Assembly (NCBI GenBank): GCA_973895155.1
Contig: OZ316893.1
Location: 4,340,001 to 4,404,000 of the forward strand
Source: Marsupella aquatica
Taxonomy: Eukaryota; Marchantiophyta
Direction: 5' to 3'
Length of the DNA stretch: 64,000 nt
In this document: positions 1 through 9,739 of the stretch, in pieces
Layout of the letters: each line of letters opens with the position of its first letter
How positions within the stretch are numbered: the first letter of the stretch is position 1
Position numbers and translations under genes: made by a program
The notes under the pieces: model-generated
Seen by the model: the letters and a program-made list of their open reading frames with translations, nothing else
Told to the model about the DNA's origin: nothing
Databases searched by the model: none

Positions 1-34
1 AGCTCGACGAGATGCAAGGAATGACCACAAAAAA

Positions 35-1153
35 ATGGATCATGATCTACGAAACGATCTGTTTAAACACATAGACCCGCAAGGCATTCAAGAGTGCTCA
101 TTAAAGGAGGAAGAAGCACAGACCACCTTACAGGATCTAGCAGAAAAGGTGGTGGGATGGAGTGCCACCGAGGAAGAGCACATTCAGAAGGTCGATTTGA
201 GTGACAGTGAACGACCACGAGAAGTAAAGATAGGGAAACACCTTTCCCCCGAGCTCAAAGAGGAACTTGTTACCCTACTCGCCGAATTCCGAGATGTTTT
301 TGCCTGGGATTACACGGAGTTAAAGGGAGTTCCAGAGTCAATTGGCGTACATCGAATCCGACTCGTACCAGGATCAGTACCGGTGCAGACACAACGATAT
401 AGGATGAACCCCAACTATGCGGAAAAGGTAAAAGAAGAAATCCAAAGGCTCCTTGATGCCAAATTCATTGAACCTGTTAAGCGTTATATGTGGCTATCCC
501 CGATAGTCGTAGTACCTAAGAAAAATGGGAAGTTAAGAGTCTGCATTGATTTCAGAAAATTAAACGCAGTGACCATAAAAGACCCTTTTCTGGTACCCTT
601 TCTAGAAGCAGTTCTGGATGTGGTAGCAGGAAAGTCAGCTTATTCATTTTTAGATGGGTACAGCGGGTACAGTCAGGTCCGGTTAGCCACAGAAGCAAGG
701 GAGCTGACCACTTTCATTACAGAATGGGGCGCTTTCCAGTGTCTCGTATTACCCTTTGGATTATGCAATGGGCCTAGTACATTCCAGCGATTAATGATGA
801 TGTTATTTCATGAGTATTTGAATCAGTTTATGCAAATCTTCCTAGATGACTTCACCATATACGGAGAGGAAGAGCAACATATAGGTCATCTCAGATTATG
901 CCTCTTAAGATGTAGGGAAGGGGGAGTCAGCCTGAACCCTGATAAGTGCACCTTCTTTGTACCATCGGGCAAGATATTAGGACACATAGTTTGTAAACAG
1001 GGCTTGTTAGTAGACCCAGATAAGATAAAAATCATTAAAGAGATGCCAGTCCCCAATAGTGCAACTCAAGTCAGAAGGTTCCTAGAAGTGGAGGTTTCTA
1101 TCGTCGTTACATCAAGAGTTACTCCCAAATCAGTGCCCCGTTGGCACGATTAA
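35..1153 (+). pseudogene. Ty3/gypsy reverse transcriptase segment of pol (broken)
   Basis: This open frame of 372 codons covers the linker after protease and the whole reverse transcriptase. Seen directly: the fingers motif around VCIDFRKLN, the palm segment ending LPFGLCNGPSTFQRLM, and the catalytic FLDD at residues 269-272 (bases 839-850), followed by the LGH(I/V) connection motif. The last 20 or so codons lose similarity because the frame shifts near bases 1083-1090, after which the expected sequence continues in the next frame. The enzyme would copy element RNA to DNA in the cytoplasm. With this shift and later lesions the copy cannot make intact Pol. The left end is truncated by the window edge. 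Confidence 0.85.
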
Positions 1154-1935
1154 CGGGTAACCATCAAACGTTCACTTGGGACGACGACTGTCAGAAAGCG
1201 TTTGAAGAAATCAAGGACCGGTTGTGCCATGCACCCATACTCAAGGAGCCAGATTGGAAGAGGGAGTTCCATCTACATACAGATGCTTCTCTGGTGGCGG
1301 TGGGGGCAGTGTTAGCACAGAAGGGAGAACAAGGTATTGATTTACCAGTATACTATGCCAGTAGACTGTTAAACGTGCATGAAAGGAACTACACCACGAC
1401 TGAGAGGGAAGCATTAGCCATGATATTTGCAGTAAAGAAATTTAGGCATTATTTACTTGGGAATCGATTCATATTCTATGTAGATCATAATGCCTTGGTC
1501 AACTTAGTAAACAAACCACAGCTGTCGGGCCGAATTGCAAGATGGATTTTGTTATTAGCTGAGTTTGATTACACCATCATTTATAAACCCGGGAAAACCC
1601 ATGTCATACCCAATTATTTGAGTAGACTCAAATCAGGAGAGACAGGCAAGGAAGAAGACGATCAATTACCGGATATGGAGCTATTTCAAGACGCCAAGGA
1701 AAGGCATCCTGTAAATCTAGTGACCTTGGATGACGAACCAGCATTAGAAAGGTATTTACGCACAGCGGTATTCCCCGAGGGGTTGTCCAGTAAGGAAAGG
1801 AAGGTCTACGCCTATAAGGCAAGACCCTACACCTTGATCAACCACGTGCTTTATTACCAAGGGCCCGATGACATACTACGAAGAGTAGTTCCGGAGGAAG
1901 AACGGCCAGAAGCCTTAATCGCGGCACATGAATGA
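1141..1935 (+). pseudogene. Ty3/gypsy RNase H and start of integrase (broken)
   Basis: This frame continues pol after the shift near 1085. RNase H acidic residues are visible: D48 in HTDAS, E90 in TTEREALA and D115 in YVDHNAL, spaced as in retroelement RNase H. The tail leads into the integrase N-terminal region. The frame ends at TGA 1933-1935, but sequence in the same frame continues beyond it with the rest of the HHCC zinc-binding region (GRHFG, then TCDLC), so the stop is a lesion inside integrase and not the natural end of pol. Confidence 0.85.
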
Positions 1936-2918
1936 CTAGGAGGGCGACATTTCGGCACCGAGATCACCCTGAGGAAGATTCTTCAGCAAGGACGTTGGTG
2001 GGCAACTGTCCATAAAGACACTCAGGAGTTTGTAAAAACGTGCGACCTATGTCAGCGTACAGGACCTATGAAGGAAAACATGGAGTTCAGGCCTATAATC
2101 GCCCCTTATATTTTTCAGAAATGGGGACTAGATTTCATAGGACCCATCACTCCATCTTCCAGATACAGTCAGAACCAGTATATTTTAGCAGCAATAGAGT
2201 ATGTACCACAAAATGGGTGGAAGCAGTGGCAACTCAGGAGAACACTGCCCGAGTAACAGCCAAGTTCTTGTACCAAAACATCATCACGAGATACGGATTA
2301 CCAGGTGAGCTAGTGAGCGATCAAGGTTCACATTTTCTGAACAAGGTTATCCAGGAACTGACGGATAATTACCATATAAGCCATCGGTTTTCGACTCCCT
2401 ATTACCCTCAGTGTAACGGACAAGCGGAGTCAACAAACAAAGTCTTACTCAACGTTTTACGGAAAGTGGTTAACGAACAGCAAAACGATTGGGACGTTCA
2501 GCTGCCGGCGGCAGTATGGGCATTCCGCACGGCATATAAGGTAACCACGGGCCACACCCCTTTTCAATTAATGTTTGGAGTTGAGGCCCATATGCCGACA
2601 GACTACGAATTACCTAGTTTGCAAATCGCAGCGAGATACGACATAAATCAGAACCCGTGTTTAACTAGACGGTTAAAAGCACTATTGGAGGTTACCAAAA
2701 CCCGGAGAAGGGCCGAAGAACGATTAGAGTATGTACAAGGACAACGCAAGCGACAAATAGATGATCAACGGGAGGTAACCACGTTCACGGAAGGGGAATT
2801 AGTACTATGGTGCCGAAAGCGGGCACGAATAAAAAAAGGAAAGTTGAGACTTAAATGGGAAGGACCCTTTACCGTCCTCAAGGCGTGGGGAAACAGAACC
2901 TTTGAAATTACCAGCTAG
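1936..2918 (+). pseudogene. Ty3/gypsy integrase zinc finger and catalytic core (broken)
   Basis: After the TGA at 1933-1935 the frame gives the second half of the HHCC finger and the first catalytic Asp (GLDFIG). Near 2200-2210 the frame shifts again, and the open frame ending at 2918 carries the rest of the core. Numbering that frame from 2040, D94 lies in VSDQGSHF and E130 in GQAEST with exactly 35 residues between, the D,D-35-E signature. The C-terminal DNA-binding segment (EGELVLW ... KWEGPF) follows and no chromodomain is seen. Together with the upstream lesions this is a dead copy. Confidence 0.85.
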
Positions 2919-3313
2919 GATGGGAGCGAGCAACAACGGGTGAACGGGAATAAGATAAAGTCATACCACGTAAGGAATGACGTGTACTTATGAGAAGTAG
3001 AGGATACGGTTAACGACTACCCAGGGGAAAGCGAAGTCGGCAACGACTCCGATACGGTACTGGCGCTCAACAAGGACGACGACAACTATCAACTGCCGAC
3101 AGCACCACCTAGCGAGAATCAAGCGGATGGAGAAGGGTACGAGCTACCCATTAAAATGGTAGCCTGTATCGGCGTGACCCCCGATCAAGCATCTACGGAA
3201 GCCACCGGAGGGGCACTCACCGCCAAGAACAAGGAACGACCCTTAGCACACGCAAAGAAGCTAGTCGCGACCACCACAGGTGACACACTACGATGAGAAG
3301 AAAGCACCAATGA
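2919..3313 (+). other. Possible pol C-terminal tail / linker with two stop codons
   Basis: The integrase frame continues past TAG 2916-2918 into a short segment ending in HVRNDVYL before a TGA near 2990, much like the usual end of gypsy integrases (NG..IKSYH). A further hundred acidic, hydrophilic codons are open to a TGA at about 3296. This may be the decayed 3' end of pol. No known domain is seen. Confidence 0.4.
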
Positions 3314-3949
3314 ACAAGGACGAGAACTAACGATCAAGGAGTACCCGTTAGAGGATTACGTAAACGGAACCATTCCATCAAACAAACCAACGGAATCAGG
3401 TCAAATCAAGTCAGTGGTTCTAGCGGAGGAGGACCTATATCTGAAATCTTTCAGATCCACGATTGGAAGCACAAATTACCCAAAGGCCAGGAAGAGAGGA
3501 GGAGAAGGTTTCCTTATAGAGTAGTAATCGTAGGATGTACACACGGACCCTTTTCCACATGGATTGCAGATCGGATTTTGATAGGACCCAACTCGATACC
3601 CTGTATTGAGGACTACTCCACGGGAAAATTACATGTTATACTAGAAGTTCAGGATACACTAGAATCCAAAGGGCGAGCACCATCACCCGCAAAAGAACTG
3701 TTAAACCAAAAACCCTATTTCCGACTGGCAAGGAGATTACGAGAGAACCCCGAGTGGAGTGGCTATCAGCGCGAGGTGAAATTCGAATGGTCGAGGGTCG
3801 GTAATAGGCATTACACATTACCGGTGGGCATGAAGACTTTGAAGTTGAAACGATCAAACGAGTTTGAGGACGATAAACCGAGGAAGCGCGTTACTATCAA
3901 CGAACTACTCGAAACCCCGGCGATGGAGGAGACACCAGCCCCCATGTGA
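3314..3949 (+). CDS. Unidentified retroelement accessory reading frame (211 codons, no early ATG)
   Basis: The frame is open from just after a TGA at 3311-3313 to the TGA at 3947-3949. The first ATG in frame is only near 3830, so translation would need a spliced or frameshifted upstream part, or this is a relic. The middle reads like folded protein (IFQIHDWKHKLP, then YRVVIVGCTHGPFSTWIADR), and the C-terminus is charged with a basic cluster near KPRKRV. No family is recognised. It lies 0.4 kb downstream of integrase and 0.1 kb before the large coiled-coil frame, so it probably belongs to the same element. Confidence 0.4.
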   Translation, partial: TRTRTNDQGVPVRGLRKRNHSIKQTNGIRSNQVSGSSGGGPISEIFQIHDWKHKLPKGQEERRRRFPYRVVIVGCTHGPFSTWIADRILIGPNSIPCIEDYSTGKLHVILEVQDTLESKGRAPSPAKELLNQKPYFRLARRLRENPEWSGYQREVKFEWSRVGNRHYTLPVGMKTLKLKRSNEFEDDKPRKRVTINELLETPAMEETPAPM

Positions 3950-4059
3950 TGCCTAGACAGGAATCACTCGGCCGGTTAAGTGGGTAAAGCAGGAAGGCAC
4001 CCTAGGAACACCTTAGTATAGTGACAAAACAAGGAAAATATAAACAATTAGGGGCAACC

Positions 4060-6252
4060 ATGGAACCCGGGCAGAGGCCGGAGGTAAGGCTGAGGGTGAA
4101 AACCCGATTAGGGTTAGGGCGCGTTAAGCGTCGGCGGCTAGGAAGGATCAACGGGAAGAAGGACCGGCAGAGGAGAGGGGTAAGGAGCGCTTGCAGGAGA
4201 TGGTGGCTCATTTGCAAGCACGAACTAGGCAGACGACTACGGGAGGCCAACTACTGTCAACTGCTTAGGCAAGCACTCGGGGAGAGAGTAGATACCGACG
4301 ATCGACCTAAGGAGGGTATGAGCAACGTCAATCAAGCGGCACATTTCTGGGGATGCCTGTTCGAACGGGCAACTGAGTACATCAAGACTTACGAGGACGA
4401 GGAGTCAGAAAGGGCAGCTCGAGAACGGCAGGAGCTCGCTCGATTGTGGGAGCTGCAGAAGACGGCTTTCTTAGGAGGCGAACTCATCAAGGACGAGTTC
4501 CTGTGGACGCCTACTTCCAATCAACTCGACGATCTTCTGTTTTGCAAAGACAGCGTCGTCGGCATCCGAGAGGCCATCAAGAACTGTAACGACATACACT
4601 GGGAATTAAAGGGTAGCACGGAAAGGTGGACCCAGGCAACGGTGCTAGGAGAAACCTCCACGGCAGCAGAGATGAAGAGGAAGGGAGCCGTCAACGATGA
4701 AGCCACCCCGGCAAAAAGAACGAGGTCGGCGGCACCAAAGAAGCCAGCCGAGCAGCAGAGCAGGAGGCAGGGAGAAGCCGAAGAGGAGGAGGTCGATCCC
4801 ATCAAGGCCATTCCAACCAGGGATGACACCTGGAAGGGCTGGGCGGCAACCCTACCGGTGGAGGTGCAACTACATTTTGCACGGGAGGAGGATGCTTGCT
4901 TTACGGCCATGCAGACCAAGAAGTACCAAGGCTTCATGGCCGGATCCGGCTTGGAGGCCTTTGTAAGATTACCATGGCTGAAGCCGGAGGTACCGGAGTC
5001 AGACCTATTAGAATTCGTGGGGTCATGGGAACCCGAGACCAATTGCACGAGGATATATGGGAAGGATTTCTATCTTACTCCCAAGGTGATTGCCGAAGTG
5101 TTTGGCTTGCCAATGGGCAATAAGACCAAAGTTGATACCAGGAAGACCTTGCCTGACAAGGAGTTCCGGTCGTTCCCCGGGCCATCAACGAAGAATGGCT
5201 TCTTCCGGAACACCTGCACCAACCCGCACATAGGAGAGATGATCGACTTCTTGCGGGTGACCATGCATTGTAACTTACCGAGGGCAGAGATCGGCAAGGC
5301 ACAGGTCTATCTGGCAGAAAGGCCAGACCCAAGCCGGGACTACAACGGGTACCTCCTCAACCAATTGAAGAAGATCTTAAAGGAGGAGCAGCAGGTAATC
5401 GGCATGGGGAGCGTGTCGCGGCTTGGCTATCACATGCCGCTGTTGTGCCGGTATGCCAGAAGTCAGACTTTTGCCCCGGTACTTCCCCTGCAGGTAAGGG
5501 CACCCGAGGAAGCTCCAACGCCGAGGCCGTTGGCTGAAAAGCCTCAACCACCTGTTAGTCCTACGATCGAGCAGGTGTTTAGGCCCAGGAAGGAAGACTT
5601 GCCGATGCAGCAACCAGGCATGCAGAGTCTGCTGAAACTACTGGAGAAAGAAAAGAAATCGGCATCGGCAACAACAACGGCAACGGCAACAATGCAGGAC
5701 ACTACTACAGAGGTAGGCCTACACCGGCTCACAAGAGAAAACCCCTTTGCTGGAGACAAGGAGAGAATCAGGCCGGAATCCAAGCCAGGTGTTCGAATGT
5801 ACGTGGGAACCTCAAGCTCCGAATCTGAGGCAGAATTGCCTGAAGCTCCTACCGACGAAGAGGAGAGGGAGAAGCCGGACGTCCAAGAGGTAGAGGAGGC
5901 AGTGGAGGACTGCAGCCATGATAATTCCGGCTATGGGTCGGACCATCACGTTCCAGGAGTAAGGACCTGTGGCCGGTTTGTCCCCACACTTCCAAGGGTA
6001 GTGCGAGGGGACCCCAACCAGCAGAGTAGCCCTGAGTCTCCCCCACCAGATGTTGCTCCCCCGAGCTTCGACGGCATAAAACAGACGGTGCAGGAATTTC
6101 AGGAGCGAATCAAGCAGGAGGAAGAGGCCGCCCTGGCTAAGGAAAAGGATTTACCAGGAGGAGATTGGCCGGAGGACATCAGGCGGCTAGCCGAAAAAGG
6201 AAGCAAACCTCTAGCCACGATTGAAGAGATCCGCAGGACGGCTTGGGAGTAG
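4060..6252 (+). CDS. Retroelement accessory protein, module A part 1: plant transposon-associated-type domain
   Basis: From the first ATG at 4060 the frame runs 730 codons to TAG 6250-6252; it is open upstream to 4021 without an ATG. The N-terminus is basic (RLRVKTRLGLGRVKRRRLGR). The centre, about bases 4860-5450, is a globular domain with the pattern FVGSWEPET, IYGKDFYLTPKVIAEVFGLP and NPHIGEMIDFLRVTMHC. It recalls the 'putative plant transposon protein' domain found in repeat-derived plant proteins; I infer this from memory without a search. The C-terminal third is acidic, Pro/Glu-rich and probably disordered. The frame continues in phase past the TAG into the coiled coil at 6253-7659. The central domain is paralogous to the one in the frame ending at 9739. 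Confidence 0.6.
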   Translation: MEPGQRPEVRLRVKTRLGLGRVKRRRLGRINGKKDRQRRGVRSACRRWWLICKHELGRRLREANYCQLLRQALGERVDTDDRPKEGMSNVNQAAHFWGCLFERATEYIKTYEDEESERAARERQELARLWELQKTAFLGGELIKDEFLWTPTSNQLDDLLFCKDSVVGIREAIKNCNDIHWELKGSTERWTQATVLGETSTAAEMKRKGAVNDEATPAKRTRSAAPKKPAEQQSRRQGEAEEEEVDPIKAIPTRDDTWKGWAATLPVEVQLHFAREEDACFTAMQTKKYQGFMAGSGLEAFVRLPWLKPEVPESDLLEFVGSWEPETNCTRIYGKDFYLTPKVIAEVFGLPMGNKTKVDTRKTLPDKEFRSFPGPSTKNGFFRNTCTNPHIGEMIDFLRVTMHCNLPRAEIGKAQVYLAERPDPSRDYNGYLLNQLKKILKEEQQVIGMGSVSRLGYHMPLLCRYARSQTFAPVLPLQVRAPEEAPTPRPLAEKPQPPVSPTIEQVFRPRKEDLPMQQPGMQSLLKLLEKEKKSASATTTATATMQDTTTEVGLHRLTRENPFAGDKERIRPESKPGVRMYVGTSSSESEAELPEAPTDEEEREKPDVQEVEEAVEDCSHDNSGYGSDHHVPGVRTCGRFVPTLPRVVRGDPNQQSSPESPPPDVAPPSFDGIKQTVQEFQERIKQEEEAALAKEKDLPGGDWPEDIRRLAEKGSKPLATIEEIRRTAWE

Positions 6253-7659
6253 AGGCCACGATGGGCGATGCCGATCACTTCTACTTACTCCACCTACGCT
6301 AAGAATAGAGCCATGGAGTATGGTGAGATGTGTGGGGAACTTGCGCTCGGCATCTTTGGAGAGGAGTTGGAGGTAGGACCCTTTTTCCATAGGGAGCAGT
6401 TGGAGAAGCACCAATTAGAAGAAGCGGTGGCTTTAGAGAGAAGCAAGAAGGACGAGGTCATTCGGCGGCTTAGGAGGATGGAAGCCGAGATTGAAAATCT
6501 AAGGGCGGCCAAGAAAGCCCAAGATGAACTGCGGATTAAACGACATGAGCTGAACATCATGCAGGGGCAGTTGGACGCCGCGCAAGCTGATAATCAGAAT
6601 ATCAAGGATAAACTGACTCAGACGCAGGAAGAGTTGGCCGACACGATCAAAGAGAGGGAGAAGTGGAAGCAAGAGCTGAAGAATACAGAGGAGGCCCACA
6701 TAACAGCCAACAGCCGGGCCATGGCGGAGACCCAAAGAAAGGAATGGGCGTTGAAAGGGGAGCTCGAGAAAATCCGCGGAGCCCTTGAGCAGAAGGAGGT
6801 CGAGTTAGGGAAATCCTATCAAGGGATTATGGCGCTGCAGCAGGAGCTTGCGTCCCTGACGGCCAGCTTCAAGGCCGACCTAAGGGAGAAGGACGAGATG
6901 CTCGAACAGACTTACGCCAAGATGAACCAGATGGAGTCTGTCATCATTGCAGAGCTCGACAAGGAGCTAAGAGCAACCCAGGAGGAGAGGGCTACCTTGA
7001 AGAAGGAATTGGAGGAAGCCCACAGGGAGCAGGAGGAGGCCAAAAACGAGCTGGAGGGGGCACGTAAGGACCTGGATGAAACCCAAGAGGAGTTGGAGGA
7101 AATCACGAGGAAGATGGAGAACCTACAGCGGCGGGCCGACAACCAAACAGAGCGGTTGAAGAAACAAGCCGCAGTATTTAAATGCTTAGCTGCAGCAGGT
7201 CCATCTCCCGTTGGGACAAACCAGTTACCAGGGGTGGTAATTGCCGAAGGACAAGCCGCGTCAACTGCACCAGTGCCGGAAGTAAGTGGGAAGGGGAAGG
7301 GACCAGCTGCCGAGCCACCAACGAAGAAGAAGCGGAAACCTCCAGGGTCAAGGAGTAATACGACTTCACAGGCCGTGGTGATCAAGGAGGTAGACCCAGC
7401 ACCGACCCCAGACAGGGTCACGGCTAAGGATCCAACTACCCTAGGGGAAGGGGAGGCCGAAGCCGTGGGAGTGGCTGAGGCCGAAGCCGTGGGTATTGCC
7501 GAGGCCGGTGTCGAGGCTGAAGCCGAAGGTGGACCCAGTCAGGCCGATGGAGAGTTGACTCGGTCAAGGGCAGGTAATCTGTCAGTAGGCGGGCCAACGG
7601 CAGTGGCTGAGGAGGAAGTGTTGGGGGCGTCCATTGAGGATCCACCACCGGTGTCGTGA
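6253..7659 (+). CDS. Retroelement accessory protein, module A part 2: long coiled coil
   Basis: This frame is in phase with the preceding one, separated only by TAG 6250-6252; an internal ATG lies at 6268 and the end at TGA 7657-7659. Roughly residues 45-320 after that ATG form a near-continuous coiled coil rich in E, K, Q, A and L with heptad spacing (for example REQLEKHQLEEAVALERSKK). Then comes a low-complexity tail with a basic TKKKRKPPGSR stretch, which could be a nuclear signal, and an Ala/Glu/Gly-rich end with repeated EAEAVG motifs. No catalytic motif is seen. It may be a structural or Gag-like assembly protein; that is inference. The single stop could be decay or a readthrough point. 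Confidence 0.55.
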   Translation, partial: RPRWAMPITSTYSTYAKNRAMEYGEMCGELALGIFGEELEVGPFFHREQLEKHQLEEAVALERSKKDEVIRRLRRMEAEIENLRAAKKAQDELRIKRHELNIMQGQLDAAQADNQNIKDKLTQTQEELADTIKEREKWKQELKNTEEAHITANSRAMAETQRKEWALKGELEKIRGALEQKEVELGKSYQGIMALQQELASLTASFKADLREKDEMLEQTYAKMNQMESVIIAELDKELRATQEERATLKKELEEAHREQEEAKNELEGARKDLDETQEELEEITRKMENLQRRADNQTERLKKQAAVFKCLAAAGPSPVGTNQLPGVVIAEGQAASTAPVPEVSGKGKGPAAEPPTKKKRKPPGSRSNTTSQAVVIKEVDPAPTPDRVTAKDPTTLGEGEAEAVGVAEAEAVGIAEAGVEAEAEGGPSQADGELTRSRAGNLSVGGPTAVAEEEVLGASIEDPPPVS

Positions 7660-8659
7660 CGGTGCAAGGGCGCCGTTCCTTTTAGGGAGGGCGGACGTGG
7701 AGGGAGGAGGCGTGAGTGGGCAGGGCGGGCGCGGATCTCCACGTTTAGGATTAGGATCAGAACCAGGAGCGGCCCTGACACTTAGCTTAGTGGGATTGCG
7801 GTCCCACTGGTAGGAGCAACACTTGTGCTCCTGCCTTGCTGTACATAGGTAGATTCGGGCAAGTAGATTACTGTTAAGTAGATTAGGCTTACGATGCAAA
7901 GAATGGCGGATCCACTACCAGGATAAGTACCTGGGCAGCGGGGAGCTCAGGGCCTCTTCTTTAGCAAGTTTTTAGTTTGCACCAGCCGGGCTGGGATCAA
8001 GTAGTACGAGAAGCTCTCGGTTAGTCATACAGTGACCCTTGTGTATATTCATGTTTCCTCATGCCTAAGAGCTGAATAGAGTTGGCCTCACGGCTTAGTT
8101 CGCAGAACTTGTGTATGAGATGTACTGCTTGTATGGCAAGTGCATGGTATGACTCAGTCAGAATGAGTCATTTTGCTATTTGTGTGTCGCATTAACTTGT
8201 GTGAAGAGTGCCCACATCAACAGAAGGAAGGAAAGTAAGCAGGGGAGTGAGAGTTGGATGTGTCGAGCTGAGAGAGGTCTTAGTGGCTTAACCAAGCCTA
8301 TTGGGGATCATTCCGGCGGCGGAATCCAAACATACCTAACAAGACGGAGGGGAAGACAGGGGAAGACAGGGGAAGGCCTATATTAGGCCGGCTACGTATC
8401 TCATGACCCGATGAAGGATCTGTCCAGTATATGTGTGTAAAATGTTAATAGTAGTAGTAGAAGGTTAGCAGCGTCCCATGCCGCTAAGCCGCGGAAACAG
8501 CCTCGCCAAGCACGAAACCTGCGGGAATCGGCTTGAGCTGGGGGGTTTCTTGGGTTTAGGGAGCCATGGGACGCACCACACCCCACGCACACAGAGGGAG
8601 AAGGGCCGACAACAGCAGAGGGCATGGAGCTGGAAGTTTCTGAGTCAGCGGAAAGGTAA
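7660..8659 (+). other. Non-coding spacer between the two accessory modules
   Basis: This 1-kb stretch has no convincing reading frame. It contains a GC-rich part (7660-7800), stop-rich sequence resembling untranslated or LTR-like DNA (7800-8200), a short GGGGAAGACA duplication near 8352 and a small TAG repeat near 8450. I looked for similarity to the candidate LTR at 12.2-12.6 kb and saw none. Confidence 0.4.
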
Positions 8660-9739
8660 AGGAGCAACCCCAAAGATGATCAAGAGATCGTGAGTCAGGG
8701 ACCTTCAGCGGCTGACCATCTCTCGGAAACTATAGCCAAAAGGGAAGGGCAGGGGCCCGCCGAGGAGCCAACCCTAGAGACACAAACCGAATCAGTAATC
8801 GAGGCACCAACGGAGCAAGCGGCCGAGCAGACAGAAGAACAACAGGGAAACCAACTAAACAAACTTCAACGAGAAGGGAGACGGAAGCTGACCATGGCAG
8901 AATTGTTAGCCAACCAGGATCCCACGGAAGCAATCACGACGGTCACCACAGCGATAATTGAGGAAACAACTCCTTCTAGGACCAAGAGGAACCGCAAGGG
9001 GACAGCCAAAACGATTAAACTTGAGCCGCCAACGATGAGGGAGGTGCGATCCGTAAGGGGAAAGAGCAAAATAGTCGAATACGAGGAGGAAGAACCGGAA
9101 GAATCCGACAGTGAAGAAGAAGAAGAACCAGCAGAAGAAGCAAAAAGTAGGACCAGGAAGGCGACGCGCGCCGCAAAGGCGAGTCCAGGGGAAACAAGTC
9201 ATGTTTTGAAATTTGAGAGAATGGGGCCACAGATATTGCAAACTATGCGCGGACAAGCACACAGGAAATTTCTACAGACACAAGGATTGGAGAAATTCAT
9301 GAAACTAAAGTGGAATCAAACCACGAAGCTACAAGCAGAGGACTACAGCGAGTTCATCACCACGTGGAAACCCACCGAAAATCAGGGAATATGTAGGGGC
9401 CAAGTCATTAAGACGAATACTCGGAAGCTTCAGGAGCTTTTCAAACTGCCAAAGCAAGGAGCGAAGATCAAGAAACGGATGGGGAAAACTTGGCAACCTG
9501 CCACATTTCCACAACACAAGGACGTAGACGACAACAGGGGCTATCCGACCAAGCATTGCACGAATGAGAAAATCAAGGAAAGGCTCGAATTCGTAACCCA
9601 TGCATTACATTGGAAGAGGCCCAGATCAGAATATCCTCGATTTATGATTAAAATTGTAGAGGAGGGAGACGGGAAGCAAAAGGATTGGTCGGCCTTTTTC
9701 CACGAAGGGTTTCATGCAGCCATCAAGCGAACTAAATGA
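8660..9739 (+). CDS. Retroelement accessory protein, module B part 1: paralogue of the module A domain
   Basis: The frame is open from just after a TAA at 8657-8659; the first ATG in frame is at 8894 (MAELLANQ), and the end is TGA 9737-9739. The N-terminal half is acidic and disordered, with a Glu/Ser run (EEEEPEESDSEEEEEPAEE) and basic clusters. From about 9200 it carries a globular domain that aligns with module A in order: KFLQTQGLEKFMKLKW against GFMAGSGLEAFVRLPW, FITTWKPTEN against FVGSWEPETN, and KIKERLEFVTHALHW against HIGEMIDFLRVTMHC. Identity is low, so the two copies are old. No catalytic residues can be assigned. The same frame continues after the stop. Confidence 0.6.
   Translation, partial: RSNPKDDQEIVSQGPSAADHLSETIAKREGQGPAEEPTLETQTESVIEAPTEQAAEQTEEQQGNQLNKLQREGRRKLTMAELLANQDPTEAITTVTTAIIEETTPSRTKRNRKGTAKTIKLEPPTMREVRSVRGKSKIVEYEEEEPEESDSEEEEEPAEEAKSRTRKATRAAKASPGETSHVLKFERMGPQILQTMRGQAHRKFLQTQGLEKFMKLKWNQTTKLQAEDYSEFITTWKPTENQGICRGQVIKTNTRKLQELFKLPKQGAKIKKRMGKTWQPATFPQHKDVDDNRGYPTKHCTNEKIKERLEFVTHALHWKRPRSEYPRFMIKIVEEGDGKQKDWSAFFHEGFHAAIKRTK

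Noticed and set aside
7780-8200. Possible LTR between the two accessory modules
   Set aside because: No TG...CA segment with a primer site or polypurine tract could be placed, and no similarity to the candidate LTR at 12.2-12.6 kb is visible.
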